64,000 bases of DNA from Haloactinopolyspora alba (GTDB lineage: Bacteria > Actinomycetota > Actinomycetes > Jiangellales > Jiangellaceae), in assembly GCF_003014555.1 (NCBI RefSeq), contig NZ_PYGE01000023.1, positions 1 through 64,000 of the forward strand. The letters run 5' to 3'. Below the pieces are notes generated by a model that searched no databases, was not told where the DNA came from, and was given only the letters and a program-made list of their open reading frames with translations. Positions 37,593 through 48,152 of the stretch are shown piece after piece (positions within the stretch are counted from its first letter, which is position 1; each line of letters starts with the position of its first letter). Both the position numbers and the translations under genes were made by a program.

Positions 37593-38234
37593 ATGAACCT
37601 CGACACCCGGACCGCGGTGGCCTGGATCACCCGGGCCGCCGACGACGTGCGCGCGGACGAGGCCAGACTCACCTCGCTGGACGCCGCGGTCGGCGACGGC
37701 GATCACGGTGCGAACATGACCCGCGGCCTGGCCGCGGCGACCGCGTCGTTCGCCGAGAAGCCGCCGGCCACCCCTGGCGCCGTGCTCGTGGCGGCCGGCC
37801 GGTCGCTGGTCGCCAAGACCGGCGGCGCGTCCGGTCCGCTGTACGGCACCGGACTGCGCAAGGCGGGCAAGGCGCTCGGCGAGGCCGAGCAGGCCGAGCC
37901 GGCCGCCGTGGCGGAGGCGCTGCAGGCCATGCTGGACGGCATCCGCGAGCTCGGTGAGGCCGCCGAGGGCGACAAGACGATGATCGACGCCCTGGCCCCG
38001 GCCGTCGCCGCCTTCCGCGACGCCGTGGACGACGGCGCCGACCTCGGCGCAGCGGCGCGCGCAGCGGCCGACGCGGCCGAAGAGGGTCTCGCCGCGACCG
38101 TGCCGTTGCAGGCCCGCAAGGGCCGGGCGAGCTACCTCGGCGCTCGCAGCGTCGGGCACGAGGACCCGGGGGCCGCCTCGACGACGCTCGTGCTGCGTGC
38201 ACTCGCCGAGGTCACGACGGAGGATGCGGCATGA
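37593..38234 (+). CDS. dhaL: Dihydroxyacetone kinase, DhaL nucleotide-binding subunit
   Basis: The 213-residue protein keeps ADP tightly bound and passes phosphate to dihydroxyacetone in DhaK. It starts MNLDTRTAVAWITRAADDV. The Mg-binding motif is DAAVGDGDHGANMTRG, with GGASGPLYGTGLR and GDKTMIDAL. It starts two bases after the dhaK stop and overlaps dhaM by four bases. Confidence 0.96.
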   Translation: MNLDTRTAVAWITRAADDVRADEARLTSLDAAVGDGDHGANMTRGLAAATASFAEKPPATPGAVLVAAGRSLVAKTGGASGPLYGTGLRKAGKALGEAEQAEPAAVAEALQAMLDGIRELGEAAEGDKTMIDALAPAVAAFRDAVDDGADLGAAARAAADAAEEGLAATVPLQARKGRASYLGARSVGHEDPGAASTTLVLRALAEVTTEDAA

Positions 38235-38629
38235 GCGTCGGGATCGTGCTGGTCTCGCACAGCCCGGAGCTCGCGGGCGCCACCGCGGAGATGGCCGGCT
38301 CGCTGGCCGGTACCGACGTCACCATCGCCCCCGCCGGCGGCACCGACGACGGCCGGTTCGGCACGAGCATCGAGCTCATCCAGGCCGCGGTGGGCGATGC
38401 CGACGGGGGCGACGGCGTGTGCGTGGTGATGGACATGGGCAGTTCGGTGCTGACGGCGAAGACGCTGCTGACCGAGCTCGAGGACGATGACGACGGACCC
38501 GCGGTCCGGCTGGCCGACGCCCCGTTCGTCGAGGGCGCCGTCGCGGCCTCGGTGCTGGCGTCGACCGGTCAGGATCTCGACGCCGTCGTCCGTGCCGCCG
38601 AGGACGCGTGGGCGATGCGCAAGCTCTGA
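38231..38629 (+). CDS. dhaM: DhaM phosphotransfer subunit (EIIA domain only)
   Basis: The 132-residue mannose-type EIIA protein starts MSVGIVLVSHSPELA, with His10 as the phosphorylated residue. VVMDMGSSVLTAKTLL is typical. It lacks the HPr and EI domains fused to E. coli DhaM, so phosphate must come from the cell's general PTS proteins, encoded elsewhere. It is the last gene of dhaKLM. Confidence 0.94.
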   Translation: MSVGIVLVSHSPELAGATAEMAGSLAGTDVTIAPAGGTDDGRFGTSIELIQAAVGDADGGDGVCVVMDMGSSVLTAKTLLTELEDDDDGPAVRLADAPFVEGAVAASVLASTGQDLDAVVRAAEDAWAMRKL

Positions 38630-38645
38630 CCGGCCCGGCCGCTGA

Positions 38646-40267
38646 TCACACGTAGTTCGCGTAGGCCGGCACGGTGAGGAACGACGGGTACTCCGTGCCC
38701 AGTGCGACCTGCTCGAACAGCGCCCGGGCGTGCTCCACTCGCGTCGCTCGGCCCTCGTCGTCGCCCGCCTCGGCCAGTAGCGTGCCCGTCTCCTCGGCGA
38801 CGATCCGCTCCACCAGCGGGCGGGTGACGACGGACCCGTCGTCGAGTTCGGTCCCGGCCCGGATCCACTGCCAGACCTGCGACCGCGAGATCTCGGCCGT
38901 CGCGGCGTCCTCCATCAACCCGAAGATCGCGACCGCACCGCGGCCGCCGAGCCAGGCCTCCAGGTAGCGCAGCGCCACCGCGACGTTGGTCCGCAGCCCC
39001 GCCTCGGTGACCGAGCCCGGTGTCGAGGCCACGTCGAGCAGGTCGGCCGTGGTGACCTCGACGTCCTCGCGGGAACGGTCGAGCTGGTTCGGGCGCGTTC
39101 CCAGCACGCCGTCGAAGATCTCGCGGACGGTGCCGACCATGCCGGGGTGTGCCACCCACGACCCGTCGAAGCCGTCGTCGGCCTCGCGCTGCTTGTCCGC
39201 ACGCACCTTGGCGTCGACCGTCTCGTTGACCTGCGGATCCTTCGACGGGATGAACGCGGACATCCCGCCGATGGCGTGCGCGCCGCGACGATGGCAGGTA
39301 CGCACCAGCAGCTCGGTGTAGGCGCGCATGAACGGCACCGTCATGGTGACCGCGGAGCGGTCCGGCAGCACGAACCGCTCGCCGCGGGTGCGGAAGTTCT
39401 TGATCAGGCTGAAGATGTAGTCCCACCGCCCGGCGTTCAGCCCGGCCGAGTGCTCACGTAGCTCGTAGAGGATCTCCTCCATCTCGAACGCGGCCGGGAC
39501 CGTCTCGATGAGCACGGTCGCCCGGATGGTCCCGCGCGGCAGGCCGAGCGCCTCCTGGGCGAAGACGAACACGTCGTTCCACAGCCTGGCCTCGAGGTGG
39601 TTCTCCAGCTTCGGCAGGTAGAAGTACGGGCCGCTGCCACGGTGGAGGAGTTCGCGCGCGTTGTGGAAGAAGTACAGCCCGAAGTCCACCAGCCCGGCGA
39701 CGGCGACCTCACGGCCGATGCCCAGGTGCTTGTCCGTCAGGTGCCAGCCGCGCGGGCGCATCACGATGGTCGGTGTCGACTCCCCCAGTTCGTAGCGCTT
39801 GCCCTCGGCGCTGGTGAAGTCGATCTGCCGGCGGATCGCGTCGTACAGGTTCAGCTGCCCGCCGACGACGTTGCCGACGTGCGGCGTGTTCGCGTCCTCG
39901 AGGTCGGCCAGCCAGACCTTCGCACCGGAGTTCAGCGCGTTGACGGTCATCTTCTGTTCGGTGGGCCCGGTGATTTCCACCCGCCGGTCCGCCAGGCCGG
40001 GCGCCGGCGGCGCCACCTGCCAGTTCGGGTCCTCCCGGATGCCGCGTGTCTCCGGCCGGAAATCCGGGTCGGCGCCGTCGGCGATCCGCTGCCGCCGGCG
40101 CCGCCGCTCGGCCAGCAGGTCGGCGCGGCGGCCGGCGAAGTGCAGGTGCAACTGGGTGAGGAAGTCCAGCGCCTCCGGCGTGAGGATCTCCTCCTGGCGG
40201 GGCACCGCCAGCGCGGACGGCATGGCCCGCATCGGCGCAGTGCCGGTCGTCGTCATCGTCATCGTCG

Positions 40268-40271
<4 letters not shown>
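38646..40271 (-). CDS. aceB: Malate synthase A
   Basis: This enzyme condenses glyoxylate with acetyl-CoA, the second step of the glyoxylate shunt. The 541-residue protein has [68 protein letters not shown] and [10 protein letters not shown]. Start at 40271 makes an ATGA overlap with aceA; two more in-frame ATGs follow within five codons. The frame continues upstream through aceA in another register, which is not a fusion. Confidence 0.96.
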
Positions 40272-41632
<1,361 letters not shown>

Positions 41633-41937
41633 CGTGTCGGTCCTCCGTTCCAACCTGTGCCTCGCACAGTGAACTGTCGGTTGACGACACCATGGGTGGT
41701 CCGACGCAGACCGAACCACCGTGAACTCGACTGAATTTCTCAGGAAGTTCACCCAGACTGAATGCTGCCCGGTTGCCTCTTCGGTCCGTACGGTGTGGAG
41801 CCGATGTCGCTGTGGCGGCATGATGTTCACACCGTGCCCCAGAGCCGGAACGCAACGATTGACGGCAGCCGGGCCAGTTAACCGGACATTCTCCTTGATT
41901 CTGGTGACAGACGCACAAACCAACGGTAGGTTTTGGC
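41633..41937. promoter_or_regulatory. aceA upstream region with repeated GTGAACT heptamers
   Basis: This 305-base divergent region holds three copies of the heptamer GTGAACT: 41669-41675, 41721-41727 and an inverted copy 41746-41752. The latter two form a dyad with an 18-base gap. GGTGGT and ACCACC (about 41695-41720) add another inverted repeat. These are candidate binding sites for a regulator of the glyoxylate shunt. Towards its right end lies the amidase promoter. Confidence 0.5.
41904..41932 (+). promoter_or_regulatory. Leaderless promoter of the amidase gene
   Basis: -35 box GTGACA (41904-41909), 17 bases, -10 box TAGGTT (41927-41932), then five bases to the GTG at 41938. Transcription would start at the start codon. 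Confidence 0.55.
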
Positions 41938-43518
41938 GTGACACGGCCAGCTCGTCTGGCGCTCGGCCGACAGATTGGACCGACCGTGACCCCCACCCCC
42001 AGCCGCCGTACCGTCCTCGCCACGGGCGTCGCACTGGCCGCGACACCCGTGGTCACCACCGCAGCAAACGCTGCCGGGAACCGCATCGGACCGGCGGCGA
42101 ACCTCGGCAGGGCGTTCTCCGCCGCCGCTGCGCGCCACGGCGTGCCCCGCGACGTCCTGCTCGCACTTGCACACACCGTCACGCACGTCAACGGTCACGG
42201 CGGCGCGCCGAGCGCGTACGGCGGCCACGGCGTCATGCAACTGGTCCGTGGCGCGGGCACGGACACGCTCGGACGGGCAGCCGAGCTCACCGGCAGGTCC
42301 GCACGGGCGCTGCGCACCGATCCGGCGGCCAACGTCGACGGTGCCGCGGCGCTGCTGCGCTCCCTCGCGGACGCAGCCGGTCTGGGCACCGCCGACCGCC
42401 GTGACGTCGGCGCCTGGTACGAGCCATTGGCCCGCTACTCCGGGCACTCCGACCCCGCCGTCGCACGGCTGGAGGCCGACGCCGTGTACCGCGTCCTCGA
42501 GAGCGGGCTGTCCGTGCACCGCCCGGGCGAGTCGCTGCGGATGCGTGCGCACGACGTCCGTCCCAGACTCGGCGCGTTCCGCGACGTCCGAACCGTCGAG
42601 CAGCGGATGCGGCCGATGAGCGCGGACTACCCGCCGGCACGCTGGGTCGCCGCGCACTCCAGCAACTACCGCGACGAGAACCGGCCGTCCGACTACGCGA
42701 TCGACCGGGTCGTCGTCCACACCGTGCAGGGCTCCTACGCCGGCTGCATCTCGTGGTTCCAGAACCCCAGCTCCAACGTCTCCGCGCACTACGTCGTCCG
42801 CTCCTCCGACGGCGAGGTGACGCAGATGGTGCGCCACGCCGACGTGGCCTGGCACGTCGGCAACTACAACAACCGCTCGATCGGCATCGAGCACGAGGGC
42901 TGGGTCGACGACCCGTCCTGGTACACCGAGGCGATGTACCGGGCATCCGCGGCACTGACGCGGCACGTGTGCGTCCAGTACGGCATCCCGCTGGACCGCA
43001 CGCACATCATCGCGCACAGCGAGGCTCCCGGAGCCACGCACACCGACCCCGGGCCGCACTGGGACTGGGCGAAGTACATGGACTACGTCCGCGGCGACGG
43101 CGGCTCGCCGTCCTGGAGCGTCGTCGTCGACAACGACAGCCCGGCGTTCGAGGCCAGCTCGAACTGGGTGTCGGCGTCGGCCCCCGGCCAGTACGGCTCC
43201 ACCCACCACCATGCGCAGCCGGTGCTGTCCAGCGACGTGGCGTGGTTCCACGCGGACATTCCCGAGACCGCCGACTACCGGGTCCAGGTCTGGTACCCGG
43301 AGGACCCGGGCAACAACTCACGCTCGCCGCACCTCGTCTCGACGCCCAGCGGGTTCCAGTCCGTCTACGTCGACCAGCGCAGTGGCGGCGGCCGCTGGGT
43401 CGGGCTGGGCACGTTCACCCTCGAACAGGGCAACCGGCCCGTCGTCGGCGTGAGCCGGTGGACGTCGACCTCCGGTTCCATCGAGGCCGACGCGGTCCGG
43501 ATCAGCTCGCTCGACTGA
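41938..43518 (+). CDS. Tat-exported peptidoglycan amidase (PGRP/Amidase_2) with golvesin-like C-terminus
   Basis: The protein of up to 526 residues has a twin-arginine signal [17 protein letters not shown], then a lysozyme/transglycosylase-like helical region (about 55-190). The N-acetylmuramoyl-L-alanine amidase domain follows (about 255-385; zinc ligands in [12 protein letters not shown] and the [10 protein letters not shown] segment; IGIEHEGWV). The C-terminal golvesin/Xly-type beta domain is about 395-526 ([24 protein letters not shown]). It should cut the sugar-peptide bond of peptidoglycan outside the cell. GTG at 41938 fits a leaderless promoter; GTG at 41986 is the alternative and keeps the signal. 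Confidence 0.9.
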   Translation: MTRPARLALGRQIGPTVTPTPSRRTVLATGVALAATPVVTTAANAAGNRIGPAANLGRAFSAAAARHGVPRDVLLALAHTVTHVNGHGGAPSAYGGHGVMQLVRGAGTDTLGRAAELTGRSARALRTDPAANVDGAAALLRSLADAAGLGTADRRDVGAWYEPLARYSGHSDPAVARLEADAVYRVLESGLSVHRPGESLRMRAHDVRPRLGAFRDVRTVEQRMRPMSADYPPARWVAAHSSNYRDENRPSDYAIDRVVVHTVQGSYAGCISWFQNPSSNVSAHYVVRSSDGEVTQMVRHADVAWHVGNYNNRSIGIEHEGWVDDPSWYTEAMYRASAALTRHVCVQYGIPLDRTHIIAHSEAPGATHTDPGPHWDWAKYMDYVRGDGGSPSWSVVVDNDSPAFEASSNWVSASAPGQYGSTHHHAQPVLSSDVAWFHADIPETADYRVQVWYPEDPGNNSRSPHLVSTPSGFQSVYVDQRSGGGRWVGLGTFTLEQGNRPVVGVSRWTSTSGSIEADAVRISSLD

Positions 43519-43548
43519 GGCGGGGCGGTATCCCGCTTCACCGTGTGG

Positions 43549-45318
43549 CTATTCCCGGGCCAGTGCCCACGCGCGGATGGTGTCGATGCGCTGCTGGATC
43601 TCTTCCGCGGTCGCCATCGCCGCGGGTGGTCCGCCGCAGGTCTTGCGCAGTTCGGTGTGGATGACGCCGTGTGGCTTGCCGGTGCGGTGGTGCCACGCGC
43701 CGACCAGGCCGTTCAGCTCCCGCCGGAGCATCGCCACCTGCTCGTAGACCGGCTCGCCGTTGCCGCCGGGTGCGGCGTCGGCCGGCGCCGACGTCCGGGC
43801 CCGCTCGGCCTCCTGCTGCTCGGCCTGACGGCGCCGGAGCAGGGCGGCGACCTGGTCGGGCTCGAGCAGGCCGGGAATGCCGAGATAGTCGGCCTCCTCT
43901 TCCGACCCGGCCTGCGCCTGCGAGCCGAACTCGCCGCCGTCGTAGAGCACCCGGTCGAACGAGGCGTCCGACCCGAGAGCCTCGAACGGCCCCTGCTCGT
44001 CCGTGGACGGATCCTCACGCTGCGCCGCGGCCATCAGGGCTTCGTCCGCCGCCACCGCGTCGTCCTCGTCGGCCTTCGGATTGCCGAGCACGTGGTCGCG
44101 CGAGGTCTCCATCTCGCCGGCGTAGGACAGCAGCGACGGCACCGTCGGCAGGAAGATCGACGCGGTCTCGCCCCTCTTGCGCACCCGCACGAACCGGCCG
44201 ACGGCCTGGGCGAAGAACAGCGGTGTCTGGGTGGCCGTCGCGTACACGCCCACCGCGAGCCGCGGCACGTCGACACCCTCGGAGACCATCCGGACCGCGA
44301 CCATCCAGCGGCTGTCGCCTTCGGCGAACTCGGCGATCTTCTTCGATGCGCGGGCCTCGTCGGAGACGACGACGGTGGCGCGCTCGCCGCTGATGCGGCC
44401 GAGCAGCTTGGCGTACGCGCGGGCGGCCTCCTGGTCGCTGGCGATGACCAGCCCTCCGGCGTCGGGGACGTGCCGGCGCACCTCGGTGAGGCGGGTGTCG
44501 GCGGCACGGAGCACCGACGGGATCCAGTCGCCGTTCGGGTCGAGGGCGGTCCGCCACGCCTGAGCGGTGACGTCCTTCGGCAGCGGGGCGCCGAGCTGCG
44601 CGCTGACCTCGTCGCCGGCACGGGTGCGCCAGCTCATCTGTCCGGAGTACGCGAGGAACAGCACCGGGCGCACGACCCCGTCACGCAGCGCTTCGGCGTA
44701 GCCGTAGGAATGGTCGGCGACGCTGCGCGGCACGCCGTCGCCGGCGTCGGCGTAGGTGACGAACGGGATCGGGTTGACGTCGGAACGGAACGGCGTGCCG
44801 GTGAGCGAGAGACGGCGCGCGGCCGGCTCGAACGCCTCGCGGGTGGCCTCGCCCCAGGACAACGAGTCGCCCGCATGGTGCACCTCGTCCAGGATCACCA
44901 GCGTGCGCCGGTTCTCGCACCGGGCCCGGTGCAGCATGGGGTGCGCCGCGACGCCGGCGTAGGTGACGGCCACGCCGGTGTAGTCGCGGCTGGTGCGCCC
45001 GGTCTTCCCGGTGAAGGCGGGGTCGACGGTGATGCCGACCTTGGCGGCGGCGTCGGCCCACTGCCGCTTGAGGTGTTCGGTGGGCGCGACGATGGTCAGC
45101 TGGTGCACCACCTTGCGTGCGAGCAGCTCCGCGGCCACGCGCAGCGCGAACGTCGTCTTCCCGGCGCCGGGGGTCGCCACCGCCAGGTAGTCGCGCGGGT
45201 CACGTTCCAGATAGTCGTCCAGTGCGGTCTGCTGCCAGGCACGCAACCGCCCCGCGGTTCCCCGCGGGGCGCGGGCCGGATAGGCAGGTGGCAGGTGTTC
45301 GGCGGCCGAAGTGCTCAC
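43549..45318 (-). CDS. DEAD/DEAH-box helicase (SF2)
   Basis: The 589-residue ATP-dependent helicase has Walker A VATPGAGKTTFALRVA, motif II LVILDEVHHAGDS, motif III LSLTGTPFRSD, and a second RecA domain ending with QAVGRFVRVRKRGETASIF (motif VI). The C-terminus of about 150 residues has a coiled region (LLRRRQAEQQEAERARTS). GTG at 45318 with GGGAG upstream is chosen; the longer frame is spurious. The family is widespread in actinomycetes, and a role in DNA repair or RNA metabolism is unspecified. Confidence 0.9.
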   Translation of the reverse strand: MSTSAAEHLPPAYPARAPRGTAGRLRAWQQTALDDYLERDPRDYLAVATPGAGKTTFALRVAAELLARKVVHQLTIVAPTEHLKRQWADAAAKVGITVDPAFTGKTGRTSRDYTGVAVTYAGVAAHPMLHRARCENRRTLVILDEVHHAGDSLSWGEATREAFEPAARRLSLTGTPFRSDVNPIPFVTYADAGDGVPRSVADHSYGYAEALRDGVVRPVLFLAYSGQMSWRTRAGDEVSAQLGAPLPKDVTAQAWRTALDPNGDWIPSVLRAADTRLTEVRRHVPDAGGLVIASDQEAARAYAKLLGRISGERATVVVSDEARASKKIAEFAEGDSRWMVAVRMVSEGVDVPRLAVGVYATATQTPLFFAQAVGRFVRVRKRGETASIFLPTVPSLLSYAGEMETSRDHVLGNPKADEDDAVAADEALMAAAQREDPSTDEQGPFEALGSDASFDRVLYDGGEFGSQAQAGSEEEADYLGIPGLLEPDQVAALLRRRQAEQQEAERARTSAPADAAPGGNGEPVYEQVAMLRRELNGLVGAWHHRTGKPHGVIHTELRKTCGGPPAAMATAEEIQQRIDTIRAWALARE

Positions 45319-45479
45319 ACATCTCCCGTGAAGCTCGACGTCAGGACACTGGACCCGCGGCAACGCTGCGACGCGCACGTGCCCGGCGCACGCCGAACCG
45401 GCGCTGACCGGGCAACCCACATCGAGCCTAACGGCGAGGTCCGACAGGACGCGACGCGACGCGCACCTCTCCCGCTGAT

Positions 45480-46874
45480 CTAGCCGGACGCGCGGACGCG
45501 GCCGGCGGCCCAGGCGCCGAACGCCGCCAGCGCCATCATCACCGCCAGGATGACGAGGTACACCCAGGTCGCGACGTCCGCGCCCGCCTCGTCGCCCGTG
45601 GCGGCGCCGTGACCGGAGCCGAAGATCGTCCCCGCCAGGCCGACGAAGACCGCGGCGAACAGCGAGTCGCAGACCTGGAGCGCAGCCGAGTTGGCCCCGT
45701 GCTCCTCGACCGGCGACAGCTGGAACAGCAGGACGCTGATGCTGGCGATGGACAGGCCCATACCGAACGCGCCACCGGTCCAGGCGAGCATCGTCACCAC
45801 CACCGGAACGCCGGGGACCAGCACCAGCGCGACGGTGCCGATCGCGGCTGCGACCAGCACGCACCCGGACCGCACCAGCAGGTAGCGCGGCGTCGTGGTC
45901 GTCGAACGGCCCTGGTACCACGACCCGAGCGCCCAGCCGATGGCGCCGCCGGTGAGTGACAGGCCCGCCACGGTCGACGACAGACCCCGTTCACTGACCA
46001 GCAGCAACGGCAGGAACGCTTCGGTGCCGAAGAACGCGCCGGCCAGGATGCCGCGCATCGCGACGACCGTGGGCAGCCCGCGCCGCAGCACCACGGTGCC
46101 CGGCGGCAGCAGCCGCGGCAGGCTCGGCACGACCAGGACGAACGCGGCCACGCACAACACCAGCGCCAGGACGTCGGTACGCGTGCCGGCGTACTGCAGC
46201 GCGCCGACCCCGACGGCCGTGGCCAGCGCGAACCACGCGCGGCCCCGGTATCGCGCCCGCGCACCGCCCGGCGGCGGGCCGTCGACGGTCCGCACCGACG
46301 GCAGCGCGAGCACGACCGGCACCACCACCAGCGGCGCGATACCGAGAAACACCCACCGCCACGACACGTGGTCGGTCAACAGCCCCGCCACCAGCGGCCC
46401 GACGATCGACGGCACGACCCACGACGCCGCCATCGCGGCGAAGATCCGCGGGCGCATGTCCTCCGGATAGGCACGCCCGACCACGACGTACAGGGCCACG
46501 ATCACCAGGCCGCCGCCGAGCCCTTGGGTGGCCCGCCCGGCCAGGAACGGCCACATCGACTGGGCGGTGCCGGCGACGAGCAGCCCCGCCGAGAACGCCG
46601 CCGCTCCGGCGGCCAGCGGCAGCAGTGGGCCGCGCCGGTCGCAGATCTCGCCCGAGACGGCCATCGCGAACAGGCTCGTGGTGAAGAACCCGGAGAAGGC
46701 GAACGCGTACAGCGGCAGGCCGTCGAGCTCCGGCACCGCCTTCGGCATGGCGGTGGCGACGGCCATCGCCTCGAACGCGATGAACACGACGGCGACGACG
46801 ATGGAGGCGGACAGACGGCGGTATGCGGGCGCGAGCAGGGTGTGGGCTGACGCACCCTCGGACCTCGATGTCAC
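45480..46874 (-). CDS. MFS transporter, probable drug exporter
   Basis: The 464-residue major facilitator protein has about 14 membrane segments of the DHA2/EmrB-like type. Marks include the early AVVFIAFEAMAVATAMPKAV, the loop motif SGEICDRRGPLLPLAAGAAA, and GRATQGLGGGLVIVALYVVVG. GTG at 46874 is supported by a -10 box TATTCT six bases upstream; a longer frame to 46958 is open. It is divergent from a LysR regulator. Confidence 0.9.
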   Translation of the reverse strand: MTSRSEGASAHTLLAPAYRRLSASIVVAVVFIAFEAMAVATAMPKAVPELDGLPLYAFAFSGFFTTSLFAMAVSGEICDRRGPLLPLAAGAAAFSAGLLVAGTAQSMWPFLAGRATQGLGGGLVIVALYVVVGRAYPEDMRPRIFAAMAASWVVPSIVGPLVAGLLTDHVSWRWVFLGIAPLVVVPVVLALPSVRTVDGPPPGGARARYRGRAWFALATAVGVGALQYAGTRTDVLALVLCVAAFVLVVPSLPRLLPPGTVVLRRGLPTVVAMRGILAGAFFGTEAFLPLLLVSERGLSSTVAGLSLTGGAIGWALGSWYQGRSTTTTPRYLLVRSGCVLVAAAIGTVALVLVPGVPVVVTMLAWTGGAFGMGLSIASISVLLFQLSPVEEHGANSAALQVCDSLFAAVFVGLAGTIFGSGHGAATGDEAGADVATWVYLVILAVMMALAAFGAWAAGRVRASG

Positions 46875-46880
46875 GAGCGA

Positions 46881-46886
46881 AGAATA
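46881..46886 (-). promoter_or_regulatory. -10 box of a leaderless MFS promoter
   Basis: TATTCT on the minus strand ends six bases before the GTG at 46874. It supports that start over upstream ones. Confidence 0.5.
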
Positions 46887-47072
46887 CCGACGCTGCCGAC
46901 ACGACACCCCGTCGCGTCCCGCCGCGACCGGCGCGCCGCCGGCGCACGTCGACACCACTGCCGTGACAATCGCACATGCGGGGATGTCATACTTGTTCTT
47001 TTATCGGACGCTTCGGTGCGTATTCTGCCGCTATGGGTGTTGCTTTGCGCATACAAGCACTACCGTCTGTGC

Positions 47073-48047
47073 ATGGACCTGGAGTTGCGTCATCTCCGTG
47101 TCGTGTCCGTCGTCGCCGAACAAGGAAGCGTGACCAAGGCGGCGTCGGCACTGGGGATCGCGCAGCCCGCTCTCACCGCCCAGCTGAACCGGATCGAGCG
47201 CAGCCTCGGCGGTGCGCTGTTCGAGCGTGACCGGAACGGGGCACGCCTCACGGTGCTCGGCGAACTGGTACTCAGCCGGGCGCGCCTGCTGCTCCCGGCG
47301 CTCGCCTCGTTGCACGACGAAGCCCAGCGGCTGATGAACTCCCCCAGCGACCAGGCCCGCCGGGTCCGCATCGGCTCGGCGCTGACGGCGCTGGGCGGCC
47401 GGTTCGTCGAACAGGTCGTGACCGGCTGGCCCGACGCCTCGGTGACCACCCGCCCGTCCTGGTCGGCCGAAGAGATCACCCAGCTGGTCGCCACCGGCAC
47501 CCTCGACTGCGGTGTCATCGGGACCTGCCACGCCGCGCCGCCGCCGTCGGCGTCCGGCGTGGTCTGGGCGGGACTCGCCGTCGACCCGCTGTTCGTCCTG
47601 GTGTCCGAGACGCATCCGCTCGCCGGGCGCGCATCGGTCCGGCTGGCGGAGCTGCGCGACGAGGTCTGGGTGGCCGCACCCGGCGACGGCTGCCTCGAGG
47701 AGTGTTTCGCCGCCGCGTGCGCGCGTGCCGGGTTCACCCCGCGGAGCCTGTACGAGGCCGAGGCGACGTCGTGCGTCGACCTGGTGGCTTCCGGGTTCGG
47801 CGTCGCGCTGTGCCAGCCGACCTTCCGCGACACGCCGGGCGTCACCGTCATCCACGTGCGGGACGAGCCGCTGACCTGGGGACACTACGTCGGCTGGCAC
47901 GAGGACAACGCTCTCGCGGCGGACGGGCGGTTCGTCACGTTCGGCCGGCGGGCCCATCGCGAGGCGGTCCGGAGCAGCGCCCGGTACGGCGAGTGGCTTC
48001 CGGACCACCCCGAATACGGGGCTCTGTCACCACATACCGCAGTATGA
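47073..48047 (+). CDS. LysR-family transcriptional regulator
   Basis: The 324-residue protein starts MDLELRHLRVVSVVAEQGSV. The N-terminal helix-turn-helix (VTKAASALGIAQPALTAQLN) leads into a periplasmic-binding-like effector domain (FVLVSETHPLAGRASVRLAE, FGVALCQPTFRD). A TACCGT box (47061-47066) ends six bases before the ATG, another leaderless start. It is divergent from the MFS exporter gene and is its likely regulator. Confidence 0.93.
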   Translation: MDLELRHLRVVSVVAEQGSVTKAASALGIAQPALTAQLNRIERSLGGALFERDRNGARLTVLGELVLSRARLLLPALASLHDEAQRLMNSPSDQARRVRIGSALTALGGRFVEQVVTGWPDASVTTRPSWSAEEITQLVATGTLDCGVIGTCHAAPPPSASGVVWAGLAVDPLFVLVSETHPLAGRASVRLAELRDEVWVAAPGDGCLEECFAAACARAGFTPRSLYEAEATSCVDLVASGFGVALCQPTFRDTPGVTVIHVRDEPLTWGHYVGWHEDNALAADGRFVTFGRRAHREAVRSSARYGEWLPDHPEYGALSPHTAV

Positions 48048-48152
48048 CTGATTTGCTATCTTCTCGGTGACTATTTGTCATTGTTACCGTCCACTCGTTC
48101 CGAAGTTCGCCGAGGCCACGACGGTCGCGGCGACGACGAAGGGAGTGACGGT

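Noticed and set aside
43549-45921. A longer 790-residue frame for the helicase
   Set aside because: Sequence upstream of 45318 is low-complexity Arg/Gly and overlaps the MFS gene; GTG at 45318 has a ribosome site and family-like start.
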